A stretch of 60,404 nucleotides of DNA from Gammaproteobacteria bacterium (GTDB taxonomy: Bacteria; Pseudomonadota; Gammaproteobacteria; JAJPIJ01): contig JAJVHZ010000041.1 of assembly GCA_022072255.1 (NCBI GenBank), positions 5,947 through 66,350 of the forward strand. The letters run 5' to 3'. Position numbers and translations under genes: made by a program. Under the pieces are notes generated by a model. It saw only the letters and a program-made list of their open reading frames with translations. It was not told where the DNA came from and made no database searches. Every line of letters begins with the position of its first letter. The first letter of the stretch is position 1. Below, in pieces: positions 33,821 to 43,678 of the stretch.

Positions 33821-34600
33821 ATGAGTTCGGAATCGACCTTGAGCCTCGCCTGCCGGGACATCGGCCAGGGCCCTGCCGTGATCATCCTCCACGGGTTGTT
33901 CGGCTCATCGCGCAACTGGCAAATCATCGCCCGCCGCCTCGCGGATCGCTGCCGCGTGGTGAGCGTCGATCTGCGCAATCACGGCGATTCGCCGCACGCC
34001 GCCGCCATGGGCTACCGCGCCATGGCCGCGGACGTGCATGCGCTCGCGGACAGGCTCGCGCTGCCGCAGCCGGTCCTGATCGGCCACAGCATGGGCGGCA
34101 AGGTCGCGATGACCGCCGCGCTCATGCAACCGGCGCGCTGGCGCATGCTGGCGGTGGTGGACATCGCGCCGGTGGAATACCCCATCCGCTACGCGGAACT
34201 CGTCGATGCCATGCAGGCGGTCGCCGCGTCGGCGCCGTCCACACGGGCGCAGGCCGACGAGATGCTCCGAGGCGCGGAGCCCGATCCGGCCGTAAGGAAC
34301 TTCCTGCTGCAGAACCTCGTTGCCCGCGACGGACGCTACGCCTGGCGCATCAACCTGCCGGCGATCCGCCAGGCACTGCCGGAGATCGCCGGCTTTCCGG
34401 ATATCGACGGCCGCTTTGACGGCCCTGTCCTGTTCGCGCGCGGCGAGCGCTCCCGCGCCATCGGTCCCGAGCACGAGCCGGTCATCCGCGCGCGCTTCCC
34501 GCGTGCGCGCATCGTCACCATCGCCGGCGCCGGTCACTGGCCGCACGCCGACTCCCCGGACGCCTTCCTCGACACCCTCGCGCCCTGGCTCGCGCGCTGA
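33821..34600 (+). CDS. Alpha/beta-hydrolase (YbfF-like esterase)
   Basis: 259 aa. The oxyanion-hole strand ILHGLFGSSRNW, the nucleophile elbow GHSMGGK (Ser near residue 95) and the C-terminal GAGHWPHADSP with the catalytic His are all present. The VDLRNHGDSPH segment is typical of YbfF-type acyl esterases. Physiological substrate unknown. The ATG lies after a GC-rich stretch with no obvious ribosome site. Divergent from the chemoreceptor gene. Confidence 0.85.
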   Translation: MSSESTLSLACRDIGQGPAVIILHGLFGSSRNWQIIARRLADRCRVVSVDLRNHGDSPHAAAMGYRAMAADVHALADRLALPQPVLIGHSMGGKVAMTAALMQPARWRMLAVVDIAPVEYPIRYAELVDAMQAVAASAPSTRAQADEMLRGAEPDPAVRNFLLQNLVARDGRYAWRINLPAIRQALPEIAGFPDIDGRFDGPVLFARGERSRAIGPEHEPVIRARFPRARIVTIAGAGHWPHADSPDAFLDTLAPWLAR

Positions 34601-34644
34601 CGCCGGAGCCGCCGGGATCGGACGCCGCGCGGCGCCTGCCAAGC

Positions 34645-34673
34645 TGGACGCGCCCGCGCCCCGGCGGCACAAT
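34645..34673 (+). promoter_or_regulatory. Weak sigma70 promoter candidate for argG
   Basis: TGGACG (4/6), 17-base spacer, CACAAT (4/6). It lies 37 bases before the argG ATG, with a ribosome site GGGAG near 34696. Confidence 0.35.
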
Positions 34674-34709
34674 GCGCGCCTTTAAGCGCGACTTTGGGAG
34701 CGAAGCAAC

Positions 34710-35930
34710 ATGGCAGCGAAGAACATCAGGAAGGTTGTGCTCGCGTACTCGGGCGGACTGGACACCTCGGTCATCCTGAAATGGCTGCAGGAAAATTATC
34801 AGTGCGAGATCGTGACCTTCACCGCCGACATCGGCCAGGGTGAGGAGCTCGAGCCGGCCCGCCGCAAGGCCCGGCTGATGGGCGTGAAGAAGATCTACAT
34901 CGAGGATCTCAAGGAGGAGTTCGTCCGCGACTTCGTCTTCCCGATGTTTCGCGCCAATACCATCTACGAAGGCGAGTACCTGCTCGGCACTTCGATCGCG
35001 CGCCCCCTCATCGCCAAGCGCCTGGTGGAGATCGCCAACGAGACCGGCGCCGACGCCATCTCGCACGGCGCCACGGGCAAGGGCAACGACCAGGTCCGCT
35101 TCGAGCTCGGCGCCTATGCGCTGCGTCCCGACATCAAGATCATCGCGCCGTGGCGCGAGTGGAATCTCACCTCGCGGGAGAAGCTGCTGGCCTACGCCAA
35201 CAGGCACAGGATCCCGGTCGAAATGAAGCGCGGCAAGAGGTCCCCCTACTCCATGGACGCCAATCTGCTGCACATCTCCTACGAGGGCGCAGTGCTGGAG
35301 AATCCGTGGAAGGAGGCCGAGCCGACGATGTGGCGCTGGACCGTGGCGCCGGAGCGGGCGCCGGCACGTCCGACCCATATCGAGATCACGTTTCACAGGG
35401 GCGATCCGGTGGCAATCAACGGACGCGAGATGAGTCCGGCGCGGCTGCTCGCCCGGCTCAACGAGCTCGGCGGCAGGAACGGCGTCGGCCGGCTGGACCT
35501 GGTGGAGAACCGCTACGTCGGCATGAAGTCGCGCGGCTGCTACGAGACTCCCGGCGGGACGATCCTGCTGAAGGCCCATCGCGCGGTGGAATCGCTGACC
35601 CTCGATCGCGAGGTCGCGCACCTGAAGGACGAGCTGATGCCGCGCTACGCCTCGCTCATCTACAACGGCTACTGGTTCAGCCCCGAGCGCCTCGCCCTGC
35701 AGGCCCTCATCGACCACACCCAGCGCAACGTCAGCGGCGTGGTGAGACTGAAGCTCTACAAGGGCAGCGTCAGCGTCGCGGGGCGCAAGTCGGAGCGCCA
35801 CAGCCTTTTCGATCCGACCATCGCCACCTTCGAGGAAGATGCCGGCGCCTACAACCAGGCCGACGCCACGGGCTTCATCCGCCTGAACGCGCTGCGCATG
35901 CGGATCGCCGCTCGCCGCCGGCGCCGCTAG
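34710..35930 (+). CDS. argG: Argininosuccinate synthase
   Basis: 406 aa. Joins citrulline and aspartate with ATP in arginine synthesis. The PP-loop is [14 protein letters not shown] at the N-terminus. [33 protein letters not shown] and [13 protein letters not shown] follow, all canonical. Length is normal for the short (type I) family. The C-terminus ends in an Arg-rich tail (AARRRRR) that looks dispensable. A hairpin 20 bases after the stop probably ends the transcript. No other arg gene is adjacent. Confidence 0.97.
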   Translation: MAAKNIRKVVLAYSGGLDTSVILKWLQENYQCEIVTFTADIGQGEELEPARRKARLMGVKKIYIEDLKEEFVRDFVFPMFRANTIYEGEYLLGTSIARPLIAKRLVEIANETGADAISHGATGKGNDQVRFELGAYALRPDIKIIAPWREWNLTSREKLLAYANRHRIPVEMKRGKRSPYSMDANLLHISYEGAVLENPWKEAEPTMWRWTVAPERAPARPTHIEITFHRGDPVAINGREMSPARLLARLNELGGRNGVGRLDLVENRYVGMKSRGCYETPGGTILLKAHRAVESLTLDREVAHLKDELMPRYASLIYNGYWFSPERLALQALIDHTQRNVSGVVRLKLYKGSVSVAGRKSERHSLFDPTIATFEEDAGAYNQADATGFIRLNALRMRIAARRRRR

Positions 35931-35950
35931 GCGCTAGTCGCCCTTCATGC

Positions 35951-35980
35951 CCGGACAGGGGGCACCGGCTCCCTGTCCGG
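35951..35980 (+). terminator. Terminator-like hairpin after argG
   Basis: Perfect 10-bp stem CCGGACAGGG / CCCTGTCCGG with a 10-base loop, then TGTCTCCCTC, a poor U-tract. It begins 20 bases after the argG stop. The following DNA to 36154 has no gene: a GC-rich segment, then an AT-rich stretch (about 36045-36140). Confidence 0.6.
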
Positions 35981-36154
35981 TGTCTCCCTCAGCCGGCGGT
36001 AGGCTGCCGGCCGCCGGCAAGTCGGCTGCCCTTCCTCAGCGTCAATTTTCTGACTCGGTATCCGTCCTAGGTCCTTATCGGATGGCCACCAGATCACTCG
36101 AAACCGAATAACTCATTTATTTTCAGAAAACTATGTACGCCAAGCCGGCTCGAC

Positions 36155-36170
36155 TGTGATTTTAGTCACA
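36155..36170 (+). promoter_or_regulatory. CRP/Vfr/Clp-type binding site upstream of the first GGDEF gene
   Basis: TGTGA, six bases (TTTTAG), TCACA: an exact match to the TGTGA-N6-TCACA core of CRP-family sites. It lies 102 bases before the ATG at 36272. The -10 for this gene is not clear; the AT-rich DNA just upstream could hold it, in which case the regulator would repress. Confidence 0.65.
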
Positions 36171-36271
36171 ACTGGCAGTGAACTTGCTTTCCCACTGCTG
36201 CAAGGCGGCGACACCGGCCCGGGACAGCACGTGGTCCGCGCCGGGACTGCCCCCGCAGTGGAGACCCGACC

Positions 36272-38068
36272 ATGAGTACACACGAGCGACCCTCGAATCC
36301 GCCGCTGCCCGCCCCATCGCCACGGGCGCCGGTGATCACCATGCCCGGCACGCCCACCGCCGAGGCCGTGGCCGGGGCACGCATGCTCCGCACCCTGCAG
36401 GCCCTCGCCGAGGCGGTGATCGCGACCGACGCCCTGGGCAATATCGAATACATGAATCCGTCCGCCGAGGTGTTGACCGGCATCGGCGTGGAGGACGCGC
36501 TCGGCAGGCCGGCCACGTCGGTTTTCCGCATCGCCGCCCTCGACGGAAATGCGGACCCGGACGATCCGATCGCCGCATGCATGAAGACCCGTCGGCCGGT
36601 CCTGGGCGAGACCGCCGTCGCGCTGGTGCGCGACGGCGGCCGTACCTGCAGCATCGAATACGCCTGCACACCGGCCGATGATGGCTGCGGCGGGGTCGGC
36701 GGACTGGTCTTGAGCTTCCGCGACGTCACCGACAGGCACGCGGTCGCGATGAGCATGAGCTGGGCCGCCAAGCACGATGCCCTGACCGGGCTCATCAACC
36801 GACAGGAACTGGAGCATCGGCTGCGCAAGCTGCTCGACCACGCCTCCATGACCGGCCACAGTCACGCCCTGTGTTACATAGACCTCGATCACTTCAAACG
36901 CATCAACGACGGATTCGGGCATGCGGCCGGCGACGAGTATCTGAAGGGGCTTACCGCGGCGCTGCGCGCCAAGATACGTGGCGCCGATACCATCGCGCGG
37001 CTCGGCGGCGACGAGTTCGCAGTGCTGCTGTACAGCTGCCCCATCCAGAAGGCACGGGTGATCGCCGAAGGCATCGCTGCGTGCGTGGCCGATTATCGGC
37101 TCGACTGGCAGGGCCAGCTCCTGGAATCCACGGCGAGCATGGGCGTGGTCGAGATCAACCGGCAGACGACCGATCTCACCGAGCTGCTCGCCTCCGCCGA
37201 CGTCGCCTGCTACGCGGCGAAGAACGAAGGCGGGAACCGGGTTCACACCTATCATGTCACCGATACGATGCTGTCGGACCGGCTGGGGGAGATCCATTGG
37301 CTGCGATGCATGCAGCATGCGATCCTCAAGAACAGGTTCCTGCTATACAGCCAGCCGATCGTCCCTGCCGCCGACACGCGCCTGCCGCACGGCAGCGAGC
37401 TGCTGCTCAGGCTGCAGGACGACAATGGCCGCGTGTTCACGCCCGCTCACTTCATGCCCTCGGCGCTGCGCTACCACGTGCTGCCGGATATCGATCGATG
37501 GCTGGCGAGGAAGGTCATCCGCGCAATCAGCCGCAAGGGCAACACGTTTCGCGGCAACGACTGGACCAGCATGAACGTCTCCGGGCAGTCGCTGCTCGAC
37601 GATAGATTCCTCGACACGCTGCTGGATCTCGTCAAGGAATATGCGCTGCCGGCCGAACGGCTGTGCTTCGAGATCGCGGAGATGGTCGTGATCGAGCATC
37701 CCGAACGGGCCCAGTACTTCGCCACCAAGGTAAAGGACGCCGGCTGCCAGATCGCCATCGACGACTGCGGCGCCGTGATCGGGTCGTTCTCGATGCTGCG
37801 GAAGATCCCCATGGACTATCTGAAGATCAGCGAAACCATCGTTCGCAGGATGGCGGCCAACCCGGTCGATCGCGAGATTACGGTGGCGCTCGCGCGCATC
37901 GCGAACCGCGTCGGGATACGCACCATCGGGGAATGCGTGGCCGACGTCGCCACCATGCTCGAGCTCCGAAGGATCGGCGTGGACTACGTGCAGGGCCACG
38001 TCTTCGCCGAACCCAAACCGGTCCGGCTGCAGCCCGGGCAGGCAACGCCCGTTACCCGGCTCTCGTGA
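36272..38068 (+). CDS. PAS-GGDEF-EAL protein, likely diguanylate cyclase with degenerate EAL
   Basis: 598 aa, cytosolic. PAS domain at ~35-155 (ALAEAVIATDALGNIEYMNPSAE). GGDEF domain at ~170-325 has an intact ARLGGDEF site and an RGAD inhibitory (RxxD) site five residues before it. In the EAL domain (~335-585) EAL reads ELL (GSELLLRL), DDFGTG reads DDCGAV and KID reads KIS, while MNVS, FEIAE and TIGEC keep some metal ligands. Synthesis of c-di-GMP is likely; hydrolysis is doubtful. It is paralogous to the next gene, 247 bases downstream, and a perfect CRP-type site lies upstream. Confidence 0.85.
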   Translation: MSTHERPSNPPLPAPSPRAPVITMPGTPTAEAVAGARMLRTLQALAEAVIATDALGNIEYMNPSAEVLTGIGVEDALGRPATSVFRIAALDGNADPDDPIAACMKTRRPVLGETAVALVRDGGRTCSIEYACTPADDGCGGVGGLVLSFRDVTDRHAVAMSMSWAAKHDALTGLINRQELEHRLRKLLDHASMTGHSHALCYIDLDHFKRINDGFGHAAGDEYLKGLTAALRAKIRGADTIARLGGDEFAVLLYSCPIQKARVIAEGIAACVADYRLDWQGQLLESTASMGVVEINRQTTDLTELLASADVACYAAKNEGGNRVHTYHVTDTMLSDRLGEIHWLRCMQHAILKNRFLLYSQPIVPAADTRLPHGSELLLRLQDDNGRVFTPAHFMPSALRYHVLPDIDRWLARKVIRAISRKGNTFRGNDWTSMNVSGQSLLDDRFLDTLLDLVKEYALPAERLCFEIAEMVVIEHPERAQYFATKVKDAGCQIAIDDCGAVIGSFSMLRKIPMDYLKISETIVRRMAANPVDREITVALARIANRVGIRTIGECVADVATMLELRRIGVDYVQGHVFAEPKPVRLQPGQATPVTRLS

Positions 38069-38127
38069 TGCATCACACAGTTCCCCTTGCGCTGGTGGCG
38101 CGGTTCGCAGCGGTAATGTGCGCGATT

Positions 38128-38165
38128 GCCGCGAAGCGCCGTCGGCGCGGCACTAGAATTTTCTA
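38128..38165 (+). other. Inverted repeat and AT-rich spot between the two GGDEF genes
   Basis: GCCGCG and CGCGGC (38128-38133, 38146-38151) can pair across a 12-base loop, followed by ACTAGAATTTTCT. It could be a weak terminator of the first gene, and TAGAAT (38154-38159) could be a -10 for the second. Nothing else is visible in the 247-base gap. Confidence 0.3.
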
Positions 38166-38315
38166 TGAGACACCCACCCGGTCGCGGGGGTATGTGCGAA
38201 GGCGCACGACGCGACGCACGTGCCGTCCCGTCCCGGGGGGAACAATTCAGGCCACCACCACGGCAGCGGTCCCGCCGGGCTGGAAGCCGCAAGCTCAACG
38301 AGAGAGGTAGTCGGT

Positions 38316-40700
38316 ATGTTCGATGCCATGACCGGGCGCCCGCTCGCTGCGGAAGACGTCCGTCTTTCCCTCGCCCGCGCCGCCAACCAGGATTCCAGCT
38401 CCGGCCTGCTCGGCCGTATCCTGCCTGCGAACACGCATAAGCGCCGGCTGGTGCTCTGGTCCGCCGTACACGGCGGCGCCGCCGCGCTCGGTGGCGCACT
38501 GCTCTGGCGGCAACTGCCGGATTACATCCTCATCCCGTGGCTGATGTTCATGCTGCTCACCTCCTCCCTGTTCCTGCTGCGCGGCATGTCGCGCGCGCGT
38601 ATAACAGGCGATGAGACCCACCTGTCGGCGCTGATGATCGTCATCGTCATGATGTTCGGTTTCGCCTGGATCGCCGGCACGCTGATGGCCGCGCCGCACC
38701 TCGCTGCCGGCGCGCGCCCCGTGATGCTGCTCGCACTCGCCTTGATCGCCGCCCTGACCACGCCGCTGCTGGGCGCCTCGGTCCTCGCCCCGCGCCTCAA
38801 CGCGCTGCTGCTCGCCATTCCGGGCGCCGTCGTCGCGATGATCACGCCCGATGCGGCGACCTTCGCCGCGGCCGTCTGCACTGCCTGGGTGGCATTCGTC
38901 AGCTGGGCGGTGACGACGTGGCCCGCGGCGTCCCGGCCGGAACTGCCGGGCGTCGCCCTCCCGTCCAATGCAGCGCCGGCGGCGGCCCACGCCGATGCCC
39001 CGGCCACCGATCTGTCGCGGCTCGCCATGGCAGCGCTTGCGGATGCCGTCGTGACCACCGACACCGACGGACACATCACCTCGGTCAACCCTGCCGCCGA
39101 GGCGATGACGGGCTGGCCGGCGCAGGAGGCGCTGGGGAAGTCCGTTGCCGACGTGATCGTCCTGCGTCCGGTGGACGACGGCCTGGAGCCGGTTCATCCG
39201 GTCGAGCGCGCCATGCGCACGGACCATACGGTCGTCTGCGACACCGCGACGATTCTGGTACGGCGCGACGCCTCCGAATGCAGCGTCGATTACCACTGCA
39301 CACCGCTGCGGGCGAATGGGCGCGCCGGGATCGTCCTCTCCATGCGCGACGTCAGCGAGACTCGCGACATGCACGACAAGCTGAGCTGGGCCGCCAGCCA
39401 CGATCCGCTCACCGGTCTCATCAATCGCCGGGAATTCGAGACGCGGCTCGCCGTGCTGCATGCCTCGGCCGAGAGCGAGGGCGCCCAGCACGCCCTCTGC
39501 TTCATCGATCTTGACCATTTCAAGTCGCTCAACGACTCCTGCGGCCATCTGGCGGGCGACGACTTTCTGCGCGGACTTGCGGAGGCGCTGCGCGGACGCG
39601 TCCGCGGCGCCGACACGGTCGCGCGACTTGGCGGCGATGAATTCGCCGTCCTGCTGCACAGCTGTCCCATCGAGATGGCCGAGCGCATCGCGGAAAACCT
39701 GCGCCGCACCGTTTGCGATTACTGCGCCACCTGGAAGGAACACACCCCAACGCTCGGCGCCAGCATCGGCGTGGTGGCCATCAATCGCGGCAGTGGCAGT
39801 CTGTCCGACATCCTGGCGGTGGCGGACCTTGCCTGCTACAACGCCAAGAGCGAGGGGCGCAATCGTGTCAGCGTCTTCCGCAGCAACGAGGATCTGCTGT
39901 CGCGCTGGCAGGGAGAGACTCGCTGGCTGCAGAGCATCCATTCCGCGCTGGAGGAGAACCGCTTCGAGCTGTACTGGCAGCCGCTGCTGGCGCTGGCGGG
40001 CGAAGGCGGCGCAGGGGCGTGCGAGATTTCCCTGTGCATGCGCGACGGCGACAACGCGCGGCACACCGCCGATGATTTCCTGCCCACGGCCCAGCGCTAC
40101 CACCTGACGCCGGCGATCGATTTCTGGACGCTGAGCAAGGTGACGCAGGAGCTGCGGGCCCGGCATCCGGTGCTTTCCGGCCTGGACACGATCTGCATTT
40201 CCCTGTCGCCGCAATCGGTGATCGACGATCGCTTCGAGCAGGAACTGACGCAATTGCTGTCCGATCCGCAGGTCCCGGCGTCGAAACTGTGCCTGCAGAT
40301 CAACGAGAGCTCGTTCTCCTCGCACCCGGCGCGACTGCGGCAGCTCGCCGCGCAGCTCCGAGCCCGCGGGTGCCGGGTGGCGCTGACGGACTGCGGTTCA
40401 GGCGACGGCTCGCTGTCGCAACTGCGGAAGATCGACGTCGATTTTCTCCGCATACCCGCGGAGTTCACCCGCGATCTCGTCGATCGGCCTCTTGACCGCG
40501 AGCTCGTGCTTGCACTGCACCGGATAGCCCGGGGGATGGGGGCGCGGACCATTGCCGATCACATCGAGGCCACGGCGGTCCTGGAGGCATTGCGCGACAT
40601 GGGCATCGACTACGCGCAGGGCGGCGCTGCGGGCTCGGCCGCACCGCTCGTATTGCAGCGTACCCCGACCGTCACTCCGACCAAGACACAGGTCGCCTGA
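38316..40700 (+). CDS. Membrane PAS-GGDEF protein with strongly degenerate EAL domain
   Basis: 794 aa from ATG 38316, preceded by AGAGAGG 8 bases upstream; a longer frame from 38220 is possible but lacks a ribosome site. Six or so membrane helices occupy ~35-205 and form the input region. PAS (~230-350) and GGDEF (~365-520) follow, with RLGGDEF and RGAD sites intact. The EAL domain has lost key residues: EAL reads EIS, the Asn strand reads ISLS, the metal Glu is Gln (LQINES), DD reads TD and the Lys is Arg (LRIP). It should make but not degrade c-di-GMP; the EAL part may be a binding or regulatory module. It is a tandem paralogue of 36272-38068 with an added membrane sensor. Confidence 0.85.
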   Translation: MFDAMTGRPLAAEDVRLSLARAANQDSSSGLLGRILPANTHKRRLVLWSAVHGGAAALGGALLWRQLPDYILIPWLMFMLLTSSLFLLRGMSRARITGDETHLSALMIVIVMMFGFAWIAGTLMAAPHLAAGARPVMLLALALIAALTTPLLGASVLAPRLNALLLAIPGAVVAMITPDAATFAAAVCTAWVAFVSWAVTTWPAASRPELPGVALPSNAAPAAAHADAPATDLSRLAMAALADAVVTTDTDGHITSVNPAAEAMTGWPAQEALGKSVADVIVLRPVDDGLEPVHPVERAMRTDHTVVCDTATILVRRDASECSVDYHCTPLRANGRAGIVLSMRDVSETRDMHDKLSWAASHDPLTGLINRREFETRLAVLHASAESEGAQHALCFIDLDHFKSLNDSCGHLAGDDFLRGLAEALRGRVRGADTVARLGGDEFAVLLHSCPIEMAERIAENLRRTVCDYCATWKEHTPTLGASIGVVAINRGSGSLSDILAVADLACYNAKSEGRNRVSVFRSNEDLLSRWQGETRWLQSIHSALEENRFELYWQPLLALAGEGGAGACEISLCMRDGDNARHTADDFLPTAQRYHLTPAIDFWTLSKVTQELRARHPVLSGLDTICISLSPQSVIDDRFEQELTQLLSDPQVPASKLCLQINESSFSSHPARLRQLAAQLRARGCRVALTDCGSGDGSLSQLRKIDVDFLRIPAEFTRDLVDRPLDRELVLALHRIARGMGARTIADHIEATAVLEALRDMGIDYAQGGAAGSAAPLVLQRTPTVTPTKTQVA

Positions 40701-40813
40701 GCCGGCCGGCGAGACACGGCACTTGTGGGGCAGCCGGCAGACAACGGCTCTGGCTGATTGGCAGCGAGTTGGATGCGCGGCTCCGGTAGCGGGTGACCCG
40801 CGCCTGCCGCGGA

Positions 40814-42331
40814 TCAGCCCCGCGGCCGCATGTGCGGGAAGAGTATCACGTCGCGGATGCTGGGCGCGTCGGTGAGCAGCATGACGAGCCGATCGATGCC
40901 GACACCCTCCCCGGCGGTCGGCGGCATGCCGTGCTCCAGCGCGCGCACGTAATCCTCGTCGTAATGCATGGCCTCCTCGTCGCCTGCATCCTTCTCTGCC
41001 ACCTGCATGCGGAAACGCTCGGCCTGGTCCTCGGCGTCGTTCAGCTCGGAGAAGCCGTTGGCGATCTCGCGCCCGCCGACGAATAACTCGAACCTGTCGG
41101 TGAGAAAGGGGTCGGTGTCGTTGCGGCGGGCCAGCGGTGAGACCTCGGCCGGATAGGCCGTGATGAACGTCGGGTCCTTCAGTCGCGATTCCACGGTCTT
41201 CTCGAAGATCTCGGTCTGCACCTTGCCGAGTCCGTAGCTCGGCCTCAGCGGTATTCCGAGGCCGCGCGCCACCGCGGCCGCGCTCGCCATCGTATCGAGC
41301 GCGTCGGGCGCCAGCTCGGGATTGAAGCGCAGCACCGACTCCTTCATCGTGTAGCGCGCGAACGGCCTGCCGAAGTCGTAGGTCTCGCCCTGGTAGCCGA
41401 CCGTCGTCGTGCCGAGCACGCACTGCGTCAATCCCCTGAGCATCTCCTCGGTAAGGTTCATGAGATCGTGGTAGTCGGCGTAGGCCTCGTAGAATTCCAG
41501 CATGGTGAACTCGGGATTGTGGCGGGTGGAAAGCCCCTCGTTGCGAAAATTTCGATTGATCTCGAAGACCTTTTCGAAACCGCCGACCACCAGGCGCTTC
41601 AGATACAGTTCCGGCGCAATGCGCATGTACATCTCCATGTCGAGCGCGTTGTGCCGCGTGACGAACGGCCGTGCCGTCGCCCCGCCCGGGATCGCCTGCA
41701 TCATCGGCGTCTCCACCTCCAGGAATCCGCGCGCGGTCAGGAACTGGCGGATGTAGGTCACCGTGTCGGAACGCACCTTGAATGTCCGGCGCGTGACCTC
41801 GTTCATGATGAGGTCGAGGTAGCGCTGCCGATATCGTGTCTCGGTGTCGGCCAGTCCGTGCCACTTGTCGGGCAGCGGACGCAGGGCCTTGGTCAGGAGC
41901 CGGATCTCCTCGACCTGCACGGACAGTTCGCCGGTCCTGGTCCGGAACAGCACGCCCTCGGCGCCGACGATGTCGCCGATGTCCCACTGCTTGAAGGCGT
42001 CGTAGCCCGCCTCGCCCACCGCGTCACGGGTGACGTACAGCTGCAGCCTTCCGGACATGTCCTGCACGTGACAGAAGCTTGCCCTGCCCATGATGCGGCG
42101 GGTCATCATGCGCCCGGCAATGCGCACCCGCACAGGGGAGGCCTCCAGCGCGGCGGCGTCCTTTTCGCCGTATTCGGCATGCAGCTCGCCGGCCACGACG
42201 TTGCGGCGGAAGTCGTTCGGAAAGGCGATTCCGAGCTCGCGCATCGCCGCCAGTTTGACGCGCCGCTCGGCGACCAGCCGCTCTTCGTCCTGCTCGGGGG
42301 GAGTACCGTTGCGGTCGTCGTTCCTGCTCAT
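40814..42331 (-). CDS. lysS: Lysyl-tRNA synthetase (class II)
   Basis: 505 aa. N-terminal OB-fold ([23 protein letters not shown]). Class II motif 1 near [21 protein letters not shown], motif 2 [29 protein letters not shown] and motif 3 [14 protein letters not shown] are all intact. It lies 10 bases after prfB, the usual prfB-lysS operon. No anomaly. Confidence 0.97.
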   Translation of the reverse strand: MSRNDDRNGTPPEQDEERLVAERRVKLAAMRELGIAFPNDFRRNVVAGELHAEYGEKDAAALEASPVRVRIAGRMMTRRIMGRASFCHVQDMSGRLQLYVTRDAVGEAGYDAFKQWDIGDIVGAEGVLFRTRTGELSVQVEEIRLLTKALRPLPDKWHGLADTETRYRQRYLDLIMNEVTRRTFKVRSDTVTYIRQFLTARGFLEVETPMMQAIPGGATARPFVTRHNALDMEMYMRIAPELYLKRLVVGGFEKVFEINRNFRNEGLSTRHNPEFTMLEFYEAYADYHDLMNLTEEMLRGLTQCVLGTTTVGYQGETYDFGRPFARYTMKESVLRFNPELAPDALDTMASAAAVARGLGIPLRPSYGLGKVQTEIFEKTVESRLKDPTFITAYPAEVSPLARRNDTDPFLTDRFELFVGGREIANGFSELNDAEDQAERFRMQVAEKDAGDEEAMHYDEDYVRALEHGMPPTAGEGVGIDRLVMLLTDAPSIRDVILFPHMRPRG

Positions 42332-42341
42332 GGTCCGCGTC

Positions 42342-43440
42342 CTACAGGCCGCTTTTCAGGCTGGCTTCGAGAAACCTGTCGATGTCGCCGTCGAGCACCG
42401 CCTGGGTGTTGCCGATCTCGATCTCGGTGCGCAGATCCTTGATGCGCGACTGGTCGAGCACGTAGGAACGGATCTGATGTCCCCATCCGATGTCGGTCTT
42501 GCTGTCCTCCACTGCCTGCTTCGCGGCGTTTCGCTTCTGCGCCTCCAGCTCGTAGAGCTTGGCCTTCAGCATCTTCATGGCCTGCGCGCGGTTCTTGTGC
42601 TGCGAACGCTCGTTCTGGCAGGCGACCACAATCCCCGACGGTACGTGCGTGATACGGATGGCGGAATCGGTCTTGTTCACGTGCTGCCCGCCGGCGCCGC
42701 TGGAGCGATAGGTGTCCACCTTCAGATCCGCCGGATTGACCTCGATGTCGATGTCGTCATCGACTTCCGGCGACACCCACACGGCGGCGAAGGAGGTGTG
42801 CCGGCGATTGCCGGAGTCGAATGGCGACTTGCGCACCAGGCGGTGCACGCCGGTTTCAGTGCGCAGCCAGCCGTAGGCGTACTCACCCTCGACCCTCACC
42901 GTCGCGCTCTTGATGCCGGCCACCTCGCCCGCCGAGGCCTCCAGCAGTTCGGTCCTGAAACCGCGCCGATCCGCCCACTTCAGATACATGCGCAGCAACA
43001 TCTCCGCCCAGTCCTGCGCCTCCGTCCCGCCCGAACCGGCATTGATGTCGAGGAACGCGCCGTGGGCGTCCATCTCGCCGGCGAACATGCGGCTGAACTC
43101 CAGCCCCTCGAGACGGGATTCCAGCCCCTGCAGATCCCTGCAGACGGTGTCGAAGGTCGCCGTGTCCCCCTCGGCGGCGGCGAGCTCCGCGAGTTCCTTC
43201 GCCTCATCGAGGCCGCGCACGATGACGTCGACCGAATCCACCACCTTCTCCAGCGCGGCGCGCTCGCGTCCCAGCGCCTGCGCCTCCTCCGGCTTGTTCC
43301 ACACCGCCGGATTCTCCAGCTCGCGCCTTACCTCGATCAGCCGCTCACGCCTGGCATCGTAGTCAAAGGTACCCCCTGAGCTCGTCGAGGCGGCCGTACA
43401 TCTCCCGAACCTGGTTAAGAACCGGATTGATCTCAATCAT
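42342..43440 (-). CDS. prfB: Peptide chain release factor 2 with programmed +1 frameshift
   Basis: 365 aa when read as two parts: zero frame 43440-43366 (25 codons, [20 protein letters not shown] onward), then +1 after skipping base 43365, continuing 43364-42342. The shift site on the minus strand is AGGGGG, TAC, CTT, TGA, C, the classical RF2 autoregulatory signal. The in-frame UGA is the codon RF2 itself recognises. The downstream part carries [17 protein letters not shown] (the GGQ loop for peptidyl-tRNA hydrolysis) and the SPF anticodon-like motif in RKSPFDSG. Annotation from a single frame would give a wrong N-terminus. It is co-directional with lysS. Confidence 0.95.
43362..43377 (-). 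promoter_or_regulatory. RF2 programmed frameshift site
   Basis: Minus strand AGGGGGTACCTTTGAC: an internal Shine-Dalgarno-like AGGGGG, then CTT at the slip position and TGAC. When RF2 is scarce the ribosome slips +1 and makes full-length RF2. Confidence 0.95.
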
Positions 43441-43465
43441 CGTTGGCAATGCTCTATAACGAACA

Positions 43466-43497
43466 GGGGCGCCGTGCCCGACACGGGCCGGCGCCCC
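43466..43497 (-). other. Long hairpin in the prfB leader
   Basis: GGGGCGCCG-T-GCCCG, loop ACA, CGGGC-CGGCGCCCC: 14 paired bases with one bulged T. On the minus strand it ends 26 bases before the prfB ATG and is followed by TGTTCGTTATAG, only a weak U-rich tail. It could terminate read-through from the response-regulator gene or structure the prfB leader. Confidence 0.55.
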
Positions 43498-43643
43498 GCA
43501 TGTGTATTCCCGCCTGGCATTCGGACCGCCGCCTCCGCGGCCGGCGCAGCGTGTCCGTTCGATCGGAGATGGTACTACACGGAGAATCGGCTGTGGAGCG
43601 AGGTGGGCGCGGCCGGCTGACGAGCCCGATGCGGTCCCGGCTT

Positions 43644-43667
43644 GCCGGCGCGCCTCGTCGCGCCGGC
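43644..43667 (-). terminator. Hairpin after the response-regulator GGDEF-EAL gene
   Basis: Perfect 9-bp stem GCCGGCGCG / CGCGCCGGC with a 6-base loop, 11 bases after the stop at 43679. No U-tract, so classified as terminator-like. The remainder of the 43441-43678 gap holds the prfB leader hairpin and a weak promoter-like TCCACA-N17-TACCAT on the minus strand. Confidence 0.45.
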
Positions 43668-43678
43668 GACGCGGCCTC

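Noticed and set aside
32185-35996. ops core GGCGGTAG also found at 32185-32192 (minus strand) and 35995-36002 (plus strand).
   Set aside because: An 8-base core is expected about twice by chance in 60 kb on both strands. These copies lack the CGTG extension and lie after stop codons rather than in a glycan leader.
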